NCBI RefSeq assembly: GCF_030411995.1
Contig: NZ_JASNRC010000002.1
Coordinates: forward strand, 310,001 to 374,000
DNA length: 64,000 nt
Source: Massilia sp. YIM B02769
GTDB taxonomy: Bacteria > Pseudomonadota > Gammaproteobacteria > Burkholderiales > Burkholderiaceae_D
Direction of reading: 5' to 3'
Part shown: piece after piece, positions 45,064 through 53,794 of the stretch
Numbering within the stretch: position 1 is the first letter of the stretch
How the letters are laid out: each line of letters starts with the position of its first letter
Program-made: the position numbers and the translations under genes
Notes under the pieces: model-generated
Databases searched by the model: none
The model's input: the letters and a program-made list of their open reading frames with translations, nothing else
Told to the model about the DNA's origin: nothing

Positions 45064-48063
45064 CTATTTACCTAAACGTCCGAGTATTGCAATCAACAAT
45101 CGTTCGGGAGCAAAGGCTTGTTGCAGCGAAATCATGCCATTATCATCCGTTACTCCTTCAACTCGGCCGCCATCAGGCTTCGTGATAGCGTATCTCATAT
45201 TCTTGACAGGATCTCCAGCTACATCGACAAGCTGGAATTTTTCATCGAAACGCATGTCTCCACGCGGGAGAGCGGGCATTTGAAAATTGCTTAATGCAGG
45301 GGCGTCAAAGCTCTTCTTCCCCGCACGCACCACAATCTTCCCCGGGCACTGCACCGTAATATTCCCGCCCTCGATCGTGATATTCGCCCCACCCGCCGTC
45401 GACAAGCTGATCTTCTTCGCCGCCGCCCAATCGACATGCGCATGTGCACTGATCACATTCACCTCATCGCGCGCCTGCACCGTGAGCACATCTCCCTGCG
45501 CCTGAATATCGATATCGTCCTTCGCCGCAATCAGCTGCAATCCGACGCCGCCCTTCCCCGGCTTCACCGCGCCGCCCAGCACACCGATCGCCTGCCCGGT
45601 ATGCACGCGCATCTGCCCGCCGCTCACAAACTGCGTGTCCTGCCCGCTCATCAGGGACACGGTTTCGCCATTCGACAGCTGCAGGCTCTGCCCGGCGCTT
45701 GCGCCGAACCCGTCCTTGGCTGCAATCGCGATCATCGCCGCGGTCGAGTGCGGCACCTTGTCCGCCCCGGCCGCGGTGTTGCGCGCGCTGACGTCGGCCA
45801 GCGCCTCCGGCAGGGACGCAGTCCCCACCATCCCGGACATCGCCGCTAGCAAAGCCTTCACCGGCGCCGACTGCTCGTCCAGCAAGCTCGCATTCGCCTT
45901 GTGCGCGCCAAGATGTGCCGCCAACCCGACCGTTTGATGCGTCACTGCAGCCGAACTGAAGCGTTCCGCCAGTTGCGCCGCTTGCTGCAGCAACCCAAGC
46001 GCGGCAGTGTTTTCTCCCATAGGATCGCGCGCCGCCGCCGTATGGCCGATCCCGTAGCTCGACACCAGCAAGCCCGCGCCCGCACGCACCGCCCCATACG
46101 CGTCGGTACGCAATTCCGCGCCCAGACCGCGGAAGCTGCCTCGATAGTTGTCCGCCGCATGGATCAGGTGCCCCAGGTTCAGCTCGGTCGCGGCATGCGT
46201 GCACTTCAGTTGCACCCACCCCTGGCCATCGGTATCGTCGAACAGCAACTGGCTATAGCCGCTGCCGCCGAACTCCTTGCTGCGAATGCCCCATTGCGCA
46301 GCCGCATTGCGATGGCCGGCGTCGGCGGGAGAGGCGCCATGCCATACCGGACTGTTGCCGCCGACGAGATTGCCCTGTGCTGAAGGCGAGTGGTCATTTG
46401 CCGACTTGAAAACGGCCGAGCGGTCGCCGGTATCGCGCCGGCCACCCGGCGTCGGGGCTATCCCGCCTTCACCCTGCCCGTTATAGAGCGCGCCGACGAT
46501 GATCGGGCGGTCGATGTCGTTCTCCAGGAATTGCACAAGCACTTCCTGGCCGATGCGCGGCAGGAACTGGCTGCCCATGCCGCCGCCGGCCAGGCGTTGG
46601 GCGACGCGCACCCAGCAGCTGGCGTTGCCGCCGTCCTGCCAGTGGAAGCGAATGCGCACGCGCCCCAGGCGGTCGCAATACAGTTCGTCGGCGCCGTTCG
46701 GCTGGTCGCTGCCGTCGGCGCCGATCACGATGGCGCTTTGCGAACCGTGCGCTGTCGGCCTGGCCTTGCTGCGGCCATCGCCGCCAGGCAGTAGCGGGCG
46801 CCATGGAACATCGGCGGGGATGGCCTCGAAGCAGTTCGCATAACCGGTCTCGCGCGCCTGCGCGATGGCCAACATGACATCCTGCGGCCAGTCGCGCTGC
46901 ACGCTTTCTTCAAGCAGCTCGGGAATCGGCCCGAACAGTTCGGCCAGCGCATGCTGGGCCGGCGGCGGCATGTTGTTGACGCCAACACTGAGCACGCGCG
47001 TGAGGGCAAATACCGGGTTGTTGCCGAGTGCACGCAGAGGCAAGCCGGTAACCGTCAGCCGTGTACCCGCGCGCAAGGTGCGCACAATCGATCGGCCCTG
47101 CCAGCGTTCGGCGCGTGCTTCCTTTCCTTCCATCTGCAAGTCGGCGTAGTGGCGCGCCTGCGCCAGCGTCGCAAAGGCGTCCTGCCCTGGCACGTCGAAT
47201 GCTTCCAGTTCGGGAAGATTGCGCGGGCGTTTCAAGTGGCTCGGCGAACCGATGGCGACGATCTGCTTGGCCTTGTAGTCATAGCTCAGCAAGGTGGTGA
47301 GCGAAGATTGCAGGCGGCGCTGCGTTGTCAGCGCCTGTATCGTATCGTCCTGCTCGACGGCGCGCGCCGCGTGGTAGCGGATGCCGCCGCTTGCCGCGCT
47401 CGACAGATCCTGCGGCAAGGCGCGCGGGTGGCTGCTGTCGGCAAACAGCACCAGCATCGGACCGCCTGCGTCCTGCTCGATGCGCCAGCCGAGTCCCTCC
47501 TCGGCCAGGATACGGCGCACGAAATCGAGGTCGGACTCGCGGTATTGACAGCAATAGTTGCGTGGCGGGACGTCGCGCAGGAAGGTGTTGGTATCGATGC
47601 TCCAGCGCCAGCGCGCCAGCGGCCGGTAGCTTGAGAACACGGCGTCGACGATGTCGGTCACGCGCTTGTTTTGCCAGACGCGGCTGTTGCGTACCTGGCC
47701 CAGGCGCCAGATCCAGGGCGACAGGCGAATCCGGTAACGCGCCAGGCCGCCATCGCTGCCGAGCATGGCCAGTTCGCAGATCTCGCCGCCGAAGCGCTCC
47801 CGGCTGCCGTCGGCCAGGCAGACGTCGAGTGCGGCCGGTTCTCCCAGCAGGGAATCGAGATCGATATAGGCGCTGGTCGACAGTACGATGATGTCGCGTA
47901 CGCCGACTTCCTGCAGTCCGTCAGAGGCGGTGAACGCTTCGACCAGCAGGCTGCCGGGCGGCGGCCCGGAGCGGCCTTCGTCGATGACGAGTTCGTAAAG
48001 CCGGCGTGTGCTCGAAAACTCGGACAATGCGGCAGCGATTCGCTGCGTCAGTGCCATGCTCAT
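45064..48063 (-). CDS. vgrG: Type VI secretion spike protein VgrG with C-terminal extension
   Basis: 999 residues from the ATG ending at 48063 (MSMALTQRIAAALSEFSSTRRLYELV); a start at 48156 is open but lacks support. Gp27-like region (about 15-400), gp5/OB-fold with RIRFHWQDGG and NDIDRPIIVGALYNGQG (about 450-530), the DUF2345 stalk with repeated beta motifs (about 700-880), and a roughly 70-residue C-terminal transthyretin-like domain (RFDEKFQLVDVAGDPVKNMRYAITKPDGG). Such tails mediate binding of Tle effectors in other systems. Base composition changes near 45290, at the start of this tail. No other T6SS structural gene is present: an orphan vgrG locus. Confidence 0.93.
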   Translation of the reverse strand: MSMALTQRIAAALSEFSSTRRLYELVIDEGRSGPPPGSLLVEAFTASDGLQEVGVRDIIVLSTSAYIDLDSLLGEPAALDVCLADGSRERFGGEICELAMLGSDGGLARYRIRLSPWIWRLGQVRNSRVWQNKRVTDIVDAVFSSYRPLARWRWSIDTNTFLRDVPPRNYCCQYRESDLDFVRRILAEEGLGWRIEQDAGGPMLVLFADSSHPRALPQDLSSAASGGIRYHAARAVEQDDTIQALTTQRRLQSSLTTLLSYDYKAKQIVAIGSPSHLKRPRNLPELEAFDVPGQDAFATLAQARHYADLQMEGKEARAERWQGRSIVRTLRAGTRLTVTGLPLRALGNNPVFALTRVLSVGVNNMPPPAQHALAELFGPIPELLEESVQRDWPQDVMLAIAQARETGYANCFEAIPADVPWRPLLPGGDGRSKARPTAHGSQSAIVIGADGSDQPNGADELYCDRLGRVRIRFHWQDGGNASCWVRVAQRLAGGGMGSQFLPRIGQEVLVQFLENDIDRPIIVGALYNGQGEGGIAPTPGGRRDTGDRSAVFKSANDHSPSAQGNLVGGNSPVWHGASPADAGHRNAAAQWGIRSKEFGGSGYSQLLFDDTDGQGWVQLKCTHAATELNLGHLIHAADNYRGSFRGLGAELRTDAYGAVRAGAGLLVSSYGIGHTAAARDPMGENTAALGLLQQAAQLAERFSSAAVTHQTVGLAAHLGAHKANASLLDEQSAPVKALLAAMSGMVGTASLPEALADVSARNTAAGADKVPHSTAAMIAIAAKDGFGASAGQSLQLSNGETVSLMSGQDTQFVSGGQMRVHTGQAIGVLGGAVKPGKGGVGLQLIAAKDDIDIQAQGDVLTVQARDEVNVISAHAHVDWAAAKKISLSTAGGANITIEGGNITVQCPGKIVVRAGKKSFDAPALSNFQMPALPRGDMRFDEKFQLVDVAGDPVKNMRYAITKPDGGRVEGVTDDNGMISLQQAFAPERLLIAILGRLGK

Positions 48064-48332
48064 GACGGGATGGACTCCTCGGTAACCGATGCGGATAGAT
48101 GACATCGTGCAAAAGTGCAGAAAGGCATCCGCCATGATGCCGCCCGAGTCCGGCATTACTTTGCGTCAAGTCATTGTTGAGCGAGATCACAGGAGGCTGT
48201 GACAGGAAACCCACAGGCAAGGGGCGCTTTGCGGAGGGATAGCTCGGGCAATAATTTCTAGACAGAAAGACCAGTCGAGTATTACACTCGACGCTGTCGT
48301 TTTGACAACCTCACCCAACAGGAAGACCTTGC

Positions 48333-48932
48333 ATGAACGAACTCTCCCGGCAGTTCCGCCTCCTCGTCGCCATCCTCATGCTGGCACTCGCCCTGCCCGT
48401 CTTTGCCGGCGATGCGGCGCAAGGCCAGGACGAGCGGATGCCGTCGTCGGACTACATCGGCCAGACGCTCGACGGCAAGAAGGTGCTGTTGTCCGAGCAT
48501 GCCGGAAAAGTCGTCGTGGTGTCGTTCTGGGCCACCTGGTGCCCCTACTGCCTGAAAGAGCTGCCGATCCTGAACGGCATGCAGAAGTTGGCCGGCAAGG
48601 AGCAAATGCATGTGGTCGCGATCAATACCGAGGAACGCGCCGTCTTCAGGAAGGTAGTGCGCGCACTCGACAAACTGGACTTGTCGTTTGCCTACGATCC
48701 AGACGACCGCGCGCAGAAGGCCTACAAGGTCAATGGTATCCCGCACATGATGATCATCGGACGCGACGGCAAGATTCTGCACGTCCACCGCGGCTACGAC
48801 GACAGCATGCTCGACCAGATTGTCGCTGAAATCAACGCCGCCCTCGCTGCGCCGGCGATCCCACCGGCCGAGGCCGGCACCGAGACCATCCAGGCCGCAG
48901 TGCCCGCCCCGGCATCAAGCGCAGACGTTTGA
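48333..48932 (+). CDS. TlpA-family thioredoxin-like protein
   Basis: 199 residues with a signal peptide (FRLLVAILMLALALPVFAGD), so periplasmic or membrane-tethered. The thioredoxin-fold active site is WCPYC with cysteines at 70 and 73 in SFWATWCPYCLKELP. CPYC is the glutaredoxin-type dipeptide, less common in TlpA/ResA proteins, which usually have CxPC-type pairs. Other markers: GKVVVVSFWATWC and NGIPHMMIIGRDG with the cis-proline. The C-terminal 30 residues are alanine/proline-rich. Role as a thiol oxidoreductase is inferred. Confidence 0.86.
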   Translation: MNELSRQFRLLVAILMLALALPVFAGDAAQGQDERMPSSDYIGQTLDGKKVLLSEHAGKVVVVSFWATWCPYCLKELPILNGMQKLAGKEQMHVVAINTEERAVFRKVVRALDKLDLSFAYDPDDRAQKAYKVNGIPHMMIIGRDGKILHVHRGYDDSMLDQIVAEINAALAAPAIPPAEAGTETIQAAVPAPASSADV

Positions 48933-49007
48933 CGGTGCAGTCTGGCGCGCGCGTGCCAGATTGCAATGATGCTAAAGTGTTCACAAAATCGGAACACAAG
49001 GCACACC

Positions 49008-49523
49008 ATGAAAGCGCTTCATAAACTCAGTACCGTCGGCTACGTTCTTGCCGCCCTGCTCTTCTTTACCTGCGGTTTCGCACTGATCGTGCTGGCCGGG
49101 ATCGAAATCTGGACCGCCATCGCGCCCGGGGAAGACCACCCCGTCAAGGAACGCTTCCAGGTCATCCTCGAATGCGTCGGCCTGGTCACCATCGCGGTGG
49201 CCGCCCTCGAACTCGGGCAAACCGTGCTTGAGGAAGAAGTCCAGCGCACCGTGCACACCAGCGCGCCGACCCGCGTGCGGCGTTTCCTGTCGCGCTTCCT
49301 GATCGTGGTGGTGGTATCGCTCGCGGTCGAGTGCCTGATCGGGGTCTTCCAGTTCCTGCATACGAAACCGGACATGCTGCCCGAGGTCGCCTCGATCGGC
49401 ATTGCCGCCGGCGTGCTGCTGGCAAGCTGGGGCTTCTTCATCCGCCTGAACGTCGACGCCGAGAAGCTGGAGCCGGAAGCGATGCACGAGGCCCAGGAAG
49501 AAGACAAGGAAGTCGAGACCTGA
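49008..49523 (+). CDS. Small integral membrane protein of unknown function
   Basis: 171 residues from the ATG at 49008 (MKALHKLSTVGYVLAALLFFTCGFALIVLAGIEIW), with AAGG upstream; a longer frame to 48966 is less likely. Four hydrophobic segments: at residues about 10-35, 55-72, 98-118 and 125-145, the last two flanking a charged loop. The C-terminus is acidic (EAMHEAQEEDKEVET). No family recognised; the overall look is of a GNAT-less, DUF-type membrane protein. It ends one base before the FUSC gene ends on the opposite strand. Confidence 0.72.
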   Translation: MKALHKLSTVGYVLAALLFFTCGFALIVLAGIEIWTAIAPGEDHPVKERFQVILECVGLVTIAVAALELGQTVLEEEVQRTVHTSAPTRVRRFLSRFLIVVVVSLAVECLIGVFQFLHTKPDMLPEVASIGIAAGVLLASWGFFIRLNVDAEKLEPEAMHEAQEEDKEVET

Positions 49524-49524
49524 G

Positions 49525-50634
49525 CTATGCCTGGCGCCCCTTGCGGCTGAAGCGCAGCGGCACCAGGCGCCGCATCGGCGCGCCGACCACCGCGCGGAAG
49601 CGCGGGCTGTGCAGGCAGACGCCGCCCGCCAACCCGACCAGGCAGCCGAGCACGGTATCGACGAAGCGCGCGCCGATCAGGGCGGCGGCCGAACCCTGGC
49701 CGAGCACGGCGGCTTCGGCCAGCAGGATGGTCAGCGGCGTGATGAACACGGCGGCCAGCGCGTAATGGCGCACGATGATCGATTCGATGATGAAGGTCAG
49801 CGCCATCATCAAGAGCGCGATGCTCCATCCGTTCAAAGGCAGCAGCAGCAAGGCCCAGGCCAGCAGCAGGCCGACCGCCGTGCCGAGCGTGCGGTGCAGT
49901 TGCCGGCTCCAGACCGCGCGCAGCGACGCCCCCTGGATCACGGCCAGGCAACTGACCGGCACCCAGTACGGCTTTTCCAGTTGCAGCAGCTGGGCCAGGG
50001 CCAGCGCCAGCCCGACGAACACCCCGATCACGACCGAATCGAACACCACGAAATCGAAGGTGGCAGGCGGCAGCGGCGCCACCGGCAGCGGCGCGCGCCG
50101 GCGCAACATGAACAAGCTGTAGAAAAAGGCGATCAGGCAAGCCGACAAGGCGCCCAGGAAGATCAGCCCGACGCGCAATGGCAGCTCGGCCGGCTGGGCT
50201 GGCGTATAGGCGCCGATCTACGCGGCCATCACGAAGAACAGGCTGCCAGGGGGGATGACGCGGTAGAAGCGGCAGATCATGGTGACCAGGATGCTGATAA
50301 AGATCAGCATCGGCATTGTGGCTGCGGTCAGGAAATGGCTTAGCACACCGAGCGCATAGCAGGCGGACAGGCCGAAGGCGGCCGCCATCATCACCACCAT
50401 GCGGTGCGACATGGGCGTGTTCGGCAGGTAGACAAAGACCAGGCCGCCCAGCGACGCGACCAGCCCGACGTCCATGCGCCCGAGCCAGGCGCCGAACAGG
50501 AGCGGCAGGCCGGTGCACAGCGCCGCGGCGAAGGGCATTTGCCAGGCGCGGTCGCTGGCCTGGAGCGTGGTGAGTCCGCGCAGCTCATCCTGCAGGAGCG
50601 CGCGCACCCGGGTGCGTGGGGGCGGTCGCGTCAT
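49525..50634 (-). pseudogene. FUSC family protein, interrupted by an in-frame TAG
   Basis: A single frame of 369 codons from the ATG ending at 50634 to 49525, interrupted by TAG at 50218-50220. The N-terminal part ends ...GSLFFVMAA and the C-terminal part resumes in the same frame with IGAYTPAQPAELPLRVG. Together they form a FUSC (aromatic acid exporter-like) protein with two sets of membrane segments. No frameshift and no other stop was seen. Either a recent nonsense mutation, a sequencing error (one base change to CAG, TAC or similar would restore it), or expression as two pieces. The second half has its own ATG (50178) but no good ribosome site. Confidence 0.82.
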
Positions 50635-50736
50635 GATGAACCGATTGTGGCATGACCGGCGTGGATGAGACGCACGCTCCCAAAGCATGAAAGATGCGGT
50701 GCCGTATTGCGATTTCTCACGATTTGCACGAAACCC

Positions 50737-50765
50737 TTGGCGTCTTGCCAGAGTCCGGCTATAAT
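50737..50765 (+). promoter_or_regulatory. Promoter of tRNA-Lys copy 2
   Basis: TTGGCG (50737-50742) and TATAAT (50760-50765) separated by 17 bases, 12 bases ahead of the tRNA. The 10-box region CCGGCTATAAT matches the one in front of copy 1. Confidence 0.65.
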
Positions 50766-50777
50766 CTTGCCTTCTTC

Positions 50778-50853
50778 GGGTCGTTAGCTCAGCTGGTAGA
50801 GCAGCGGACTTTTAATCCGTTGGTCGCAGGTTCGAATCCCGCACGGCCTACCA
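50778..50853 (+). tRNA. tRNA-Lys (TTT), copy 2
   Basis: Identical in all 76 bases to the gene at 42049, same strand, anticodon TTT, encoded CCA. The upstream 30 bases share CGGCTATAAT and the CTTC pattern before the G-run. The two copies bound the segment holding the type VI cassette. Confidence 0.97.
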
Positions 50854-50880
50854 AAGAATTTTAGTAGTAAAGCATCGACG

Positions 50881-50912
50881 AAAACGCCAACCAGCACGGT
50901 TGGCGTTTTTGT
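50881..50912 (+). terminator. Terminator after tRNA-Lys copy 2
   Basis: AACGCCAACC (50883-50892) pairs with GGTTGGCGTT (50898-50907) around a 5-base loop and is followed by TTTG. It lies 29 bases after the tRNA. Confidence 0.85.
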
Positions 50913-50945
50913 TTCTGCATTTCCGAACCCGATCCCGGCACAAGC

Positions 50946-51560
50946 ATGCCCCAGACCATCCTCGCCCCCGTCCACCACGAACTGCTCATCAAGAAGAGCC
51001 GTTTCATTGCCTGCGTGCAGCCGATGGCCGATCGTGCCGGCGCGCAGCAGGTCGTGGCGGCGCTGCGTGCCCAGCATCCGGGCGCGGCCCATGTGTGCTG
51101 GTCCCTGCTGGCCGGCGGGCAATCGGCGGCGGTCGACGATGGCGAACCGAGCGGCACCGCCGGCCGCCCCATGCTCGACGTGCTGCGTCACCAGGACCTG
51201 GAAGGCGTACTCGCCACCGTCGTGCGCTACTTCGGCGGCGTGAAACTGGGCGCCGGCGGCCTGGTGCGCGCCTATACCGACAGCGTAGCCCAGGCCCTGC
51301 TGCAGGCGGAAAAGATCGCCATCATCCGCAAGACGGTCCTGCGTTGCAGCGCGCCCTACCCGTTGGAGGGCCTGGTGCGGCGCGAGATCGACGCCGCCGG
51401 CGCCGTCCTGCTGGAGGTCGCACACGGCAACGACGTCGTGTTTGCCTTCAGCCTACCCGAAGCCGAGGCCGCCGCCTTTGCCGCGCGCCTGAACGAAACC
51501 GGGCACGGCCGCATCGCCTGGCTGCGCGACGAAGACGAAAACGAAGGCGGGCGCGCCTGA
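50946..51560 (+). CDS. YigZ/IMPACT family protein
   Basis: 204 residues. The IMPACT N-terminal UPF0029 domain is visible: HELLIKKSRFIACVQPM, then AAHVCWSLLAGGQSAAVDDGEPSGTAGRPMLDVLRHQDLEGVLATVVRYFGGVKLGAGGLVRAYTDS, which carries the conserved DGEPSGTAG motif and RYFGG.KLG segment. The second ~60 residues are the DUF1949-type C-terminal domain. In other organisms the family is linked to translation control and proline-related stress; function in bacteria remains unsettled. Confidence 0.92.
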   Translation: MPQTILAPVHHELLIKKSRFIACVQPMADRAGAQQVVAALRAQHPGAAHVCWSLLAGGQSAAVDDGEPSGTAGRPMLDVLRHQDLEGVLATVVRYFGGVKLGAGGLVRAYTDSVAQALLQAEKIAIIRKTVLRCSAPYPLEGLVRREIDAAGAVLLEVAHGNDVVFAFSLPEAEAAAFAARLNETGHGRIAWLRDEDENEGGRA

Positions 51561-51704
51561 AGCGGCGCCGCTATCAGCCATTCGCATACCAGACATCACG
51601 ACACGAAAGCTGACTGGCCGGGCGCCAGCCGCTATAGTGGCCGACCACCTTCGACCGTCTGCAACGCGTCGCGGGCAACCTACAAGAAAAGAATCCGTAT
51701 TTTG

Positions 51705-52877
51705 ATGAAGAAAAGCCTGTTTCCCCTGGCCCTGGGCGGGTTCGGTATTGGCATGACCGAATTCGTGATGATGGGCATCCTTCCCGACATCGCCACTGGC
51801 CTGGACATTACCATTCCCCAGGCCGGCTATCTGATCTCCGCCTATGCGCTGGGCGTGGTGGTCGGCGCGCCGACCCTGGTGGCGCTGGTTGCCGGCCGTC
51901 CGCCGCGCAGCGTGCTGATCTGGTTCATGCTGATGTTCGCCGTGTTCAACGGCCTGTCGGCGCTGGCGCCGAACTTCGGCCTGATGATGGCCTCGCGCTT
52001 CCTGGCCGGCCTGCCGCATGGCGCCTTCTTCGGCGTCGGCGCCGTGGTGGCCAGCCGCCTGGCCGATCCGGGCAAGGTGGCGGCAGCACTGGCGACCATG
52101 TTCACCGGCCTGACCCTGGCCAACGTGCTCGGCGTGCCCTTCGGTACCTGGCTCGGGCACAACGTCAGCTGGCGCCTGGTGTTCCTGGTTGTGGCCGCGA
52201 TCGGCCTGGTCACCGCCCTCAGTCTGAAGCAGCTGGTGCCTTATTTCGAGGCCACGCCTAGCGCCGGCCTGAAAAAGGACCTGAAGATCTTCCGCAAGCC
52301 GAGCCTGTGGCTGGCCCTTGCCATCACCTCGATCGGTACCGGCGGCTTCTTTGCCTGGTTCAGCTATATCGCGCCGCTGCTGACCGACATGGCCCGGTTT
52401 GCCCCAGGCCAGATTCCGCTGATTATGACCGTGGTCGGTGTCGGCATGACGGTGGGCGTGACTCTGGGCGGACGCCTGGCCGACCGCTTCGCACCCTTGC
52501 GCGCGGTGGCCCTGCTGCTCGCCAGCATGACGATCCTGCTGCTGTTGAACGGTTTGCTGGCCACCTCGCAGCCGGCGATGCTGGTGCTGGCCTTTGCCAC
52601 CGGCGCGAACGCGCTGGCGCTCGGTCCGCCGATCCAGATGCTCCTGATCGGCCATTCGCGCGAAGCCGAGATGCTCGGCTCCTCGCTGGGCCAGTCGGGC
52701 TTCAATATCGGTAATGCCACTGGCGCCTTCCTCGGCGGCATTCCGCTGACCCTGGGCTACTCCTACGCTTCGCCGCAATGGGTGGCTGCCGGCATGGCCG
52801 TGGCCGGCGTCGGCCTGGCGCTGTGGATGCTGGCGCTGGAAGCCAGGCCTGCTCCTCAGGCCGCCTTGCGGCGATAA
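51705..52877 (+). CDS. MFS exporter (AraJ/DHA1-like)
   Basis: 390 residues from the ATG at 51705 (a TTG three bases earlier is possible). Twelve hydrophobic segments in two halves. Motif A-like sequence GRPPRSVLIWFMLMF follows TM2, and the DHA1-type region VVASRLADPGKVAAALATMFTGLTLANVLGVPFGTWLG is present, as in the AraJ/PbuE drug or arabinose-type exporters. Substrate unknown. Its 3' end overlaps the convergent PEP-CTERM gene by 22 bases. Confidence 0.89.
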   Translation: MKKSLFPLALGGFGIGMTEFVMMGILPDIATGLDITIPQAGYLISAYALGVVVGAPTLVALVAGRPPRSVLIWFMLMFAVFNGLSALAPNFGLMMASRFLAGLPHGAFFGVGAVVASRLADPGKVAAALATMFTGLTLANVLGVPFGTWLGHNVSWRLVFLVVAAIGLVTALSLKQLVPYFEATPSAGLKKDLKIFRKPSLWLALAITSIGTGGFFAWFSYIAPLLTDMARFAPGQIPLIMTVVGVGMTVGVTLGGRLADRFAPLRAVALLLASMTILLLLNGLLATSQPAMLVLAFATGANALALGPPIQMLLIGHSREAEMLGSSLGQSGFNIGNATGAFLGGIPLTLGYSYASPQWVAAGMAVAGVGLALWMLALEARPAPQAALRR

Positions 52878-53794
52878 GCGAGGCCGGCCGCGATCAGGCC
52901 GGCGCAGACCAGGGCCAGCGAGCCCGGCTCGGGTACTTCGCCAAGCGGGTCGCCGCCCGGCGGCAGAGTGAAGCCGGGCACATCGACGTTCTGGAAGTAA
53001 TGGTTCGAATTCACCTGGATCGTCGAGTTCCAGGTGTCCACGATCACAGTGCCGTTGATCACGCCCCAGTTGGCATTCACCGTGGCGTACGGCGCCAGCA
53101 CGCTGCCGATCACGCCCTTCACGTTGACGTTCTTCGCTTCGTAGAAATTGAACAGCACGTTGTAGGCGCTCAGCGGCTCGAAGCTGATGCCGCCCTCGTT
53201 GAAGGTGCCGATGTCGCCGCTGATGTTGAAGATCAGGGTCTGTCCCGGCGTCAGCTTTTCCAGCGTCCAGCTGCTCGAGGTGCGGAACAGGTCGGACGAG
53301 ACATTGAAGACCTCGACGCCGCCCGTACCGCTGCCGCTCACCTTGACGCCACTCCACAGGGGATTCACGGCGCCGGTGGCGTCCAGGCCGGCTATCGTCT
53401 GGGTCAGGGTCTTGTAGTATTGCTCGGTGGCTGCAAAGTCGACCGGATTGGTCGGCAAGGCCGTCGGCGTGGCCGCCGATTGCATGGTCGTGGTGCCGCC
53501 CACGTACACGCCGCCATGGTTGATCGAACCGCCGTTCACCGAGAGGTTGCCGCCGACGATCGCCGCGTAGTTATCGAAGGCCGGCCGGTTGTTCGCGTTG
53601 ATCGAATAGCTCGACACCGTAACATTTCCACCTGCCACCACCGCGCCCTCGACGTCGCTCGACGGCGCCGTGAAATCGTGGATGGCATACAGGTTGGCGC
53701 CACCGATGATGCTGGTCAGGTCGATGACGCCGGCATGGGCGCTGGCGCCCAGGGTACAAGCAAGAACACTCACGACAAGCTTGGCAATGCGCAT
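52856..53794 (-). CDS. Choice-of-anchor A family protein with PEP-CTERM anchor
   Basis: 312 residues from the ATG ending at 53794, preceded by GGGATGCACC. Signal peptide MRIAKLVVSVLACTLGASAHA. The body follows the choice-of-anchor A pattern: VIDLTSIIGGANLYAIHDFTAPSSDVEGAVVAGGNVTVSSYSIN, GVYVGGTT, and ANWGVINGTVIVDTWNSTIQVNSNHYF. C-terminus VPEPGSLALVCAGLIAAGLAYRRKAA is a PEP-CTERM sorting signal. Exported surface protein, partner of an exosortase outside the window. Its 3' 22 bases overlap the convergent MFS gene. Confidence 0.86.
   Translation of the reverse strand: MRIAKLVVSVLACTLGASAHAGVIDLTSIIGGANLYAIHDFTAPSSDVEGAVVAGGNVTVSSYSINANNRPAFDNYAAIVGGNLSVNGGSINHGGVYVGGTTTMQSAATPTALPTNPVDFAATEQYYKTLTQTIAGLDATGAVNPLWSGVKVSGSGTGGVEVFNVSSDLFRTSSSWTLEKLTPGQTLIFNISGDIGTFNEGGISFEPLSAYNVLFNFYEAKNVNVKGVIGSVLAPYATVNANWGVINGTVIVDTWNSTIQVNSNHYFQNVDVPGFTLPPGGDPLGEVPEPGSLALVCAGLIAAGLAYRRKAA

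Noticed and set aside
42049..50853. Integrative element inserted at tRNA-Lys
   Set aside because: Both tRNA copies are complete genes with their own promoters and terminators, and no integrase, excisionase or phage gene lies between them.
51453..53357. 634-codon open frame on the minus strand
   Set aside because: It lies antisense to yigZ and the MFS exporter, has composition typical of GC-rich frame shadows (long Arg/Gln/His/Gly runs) and no family motif.
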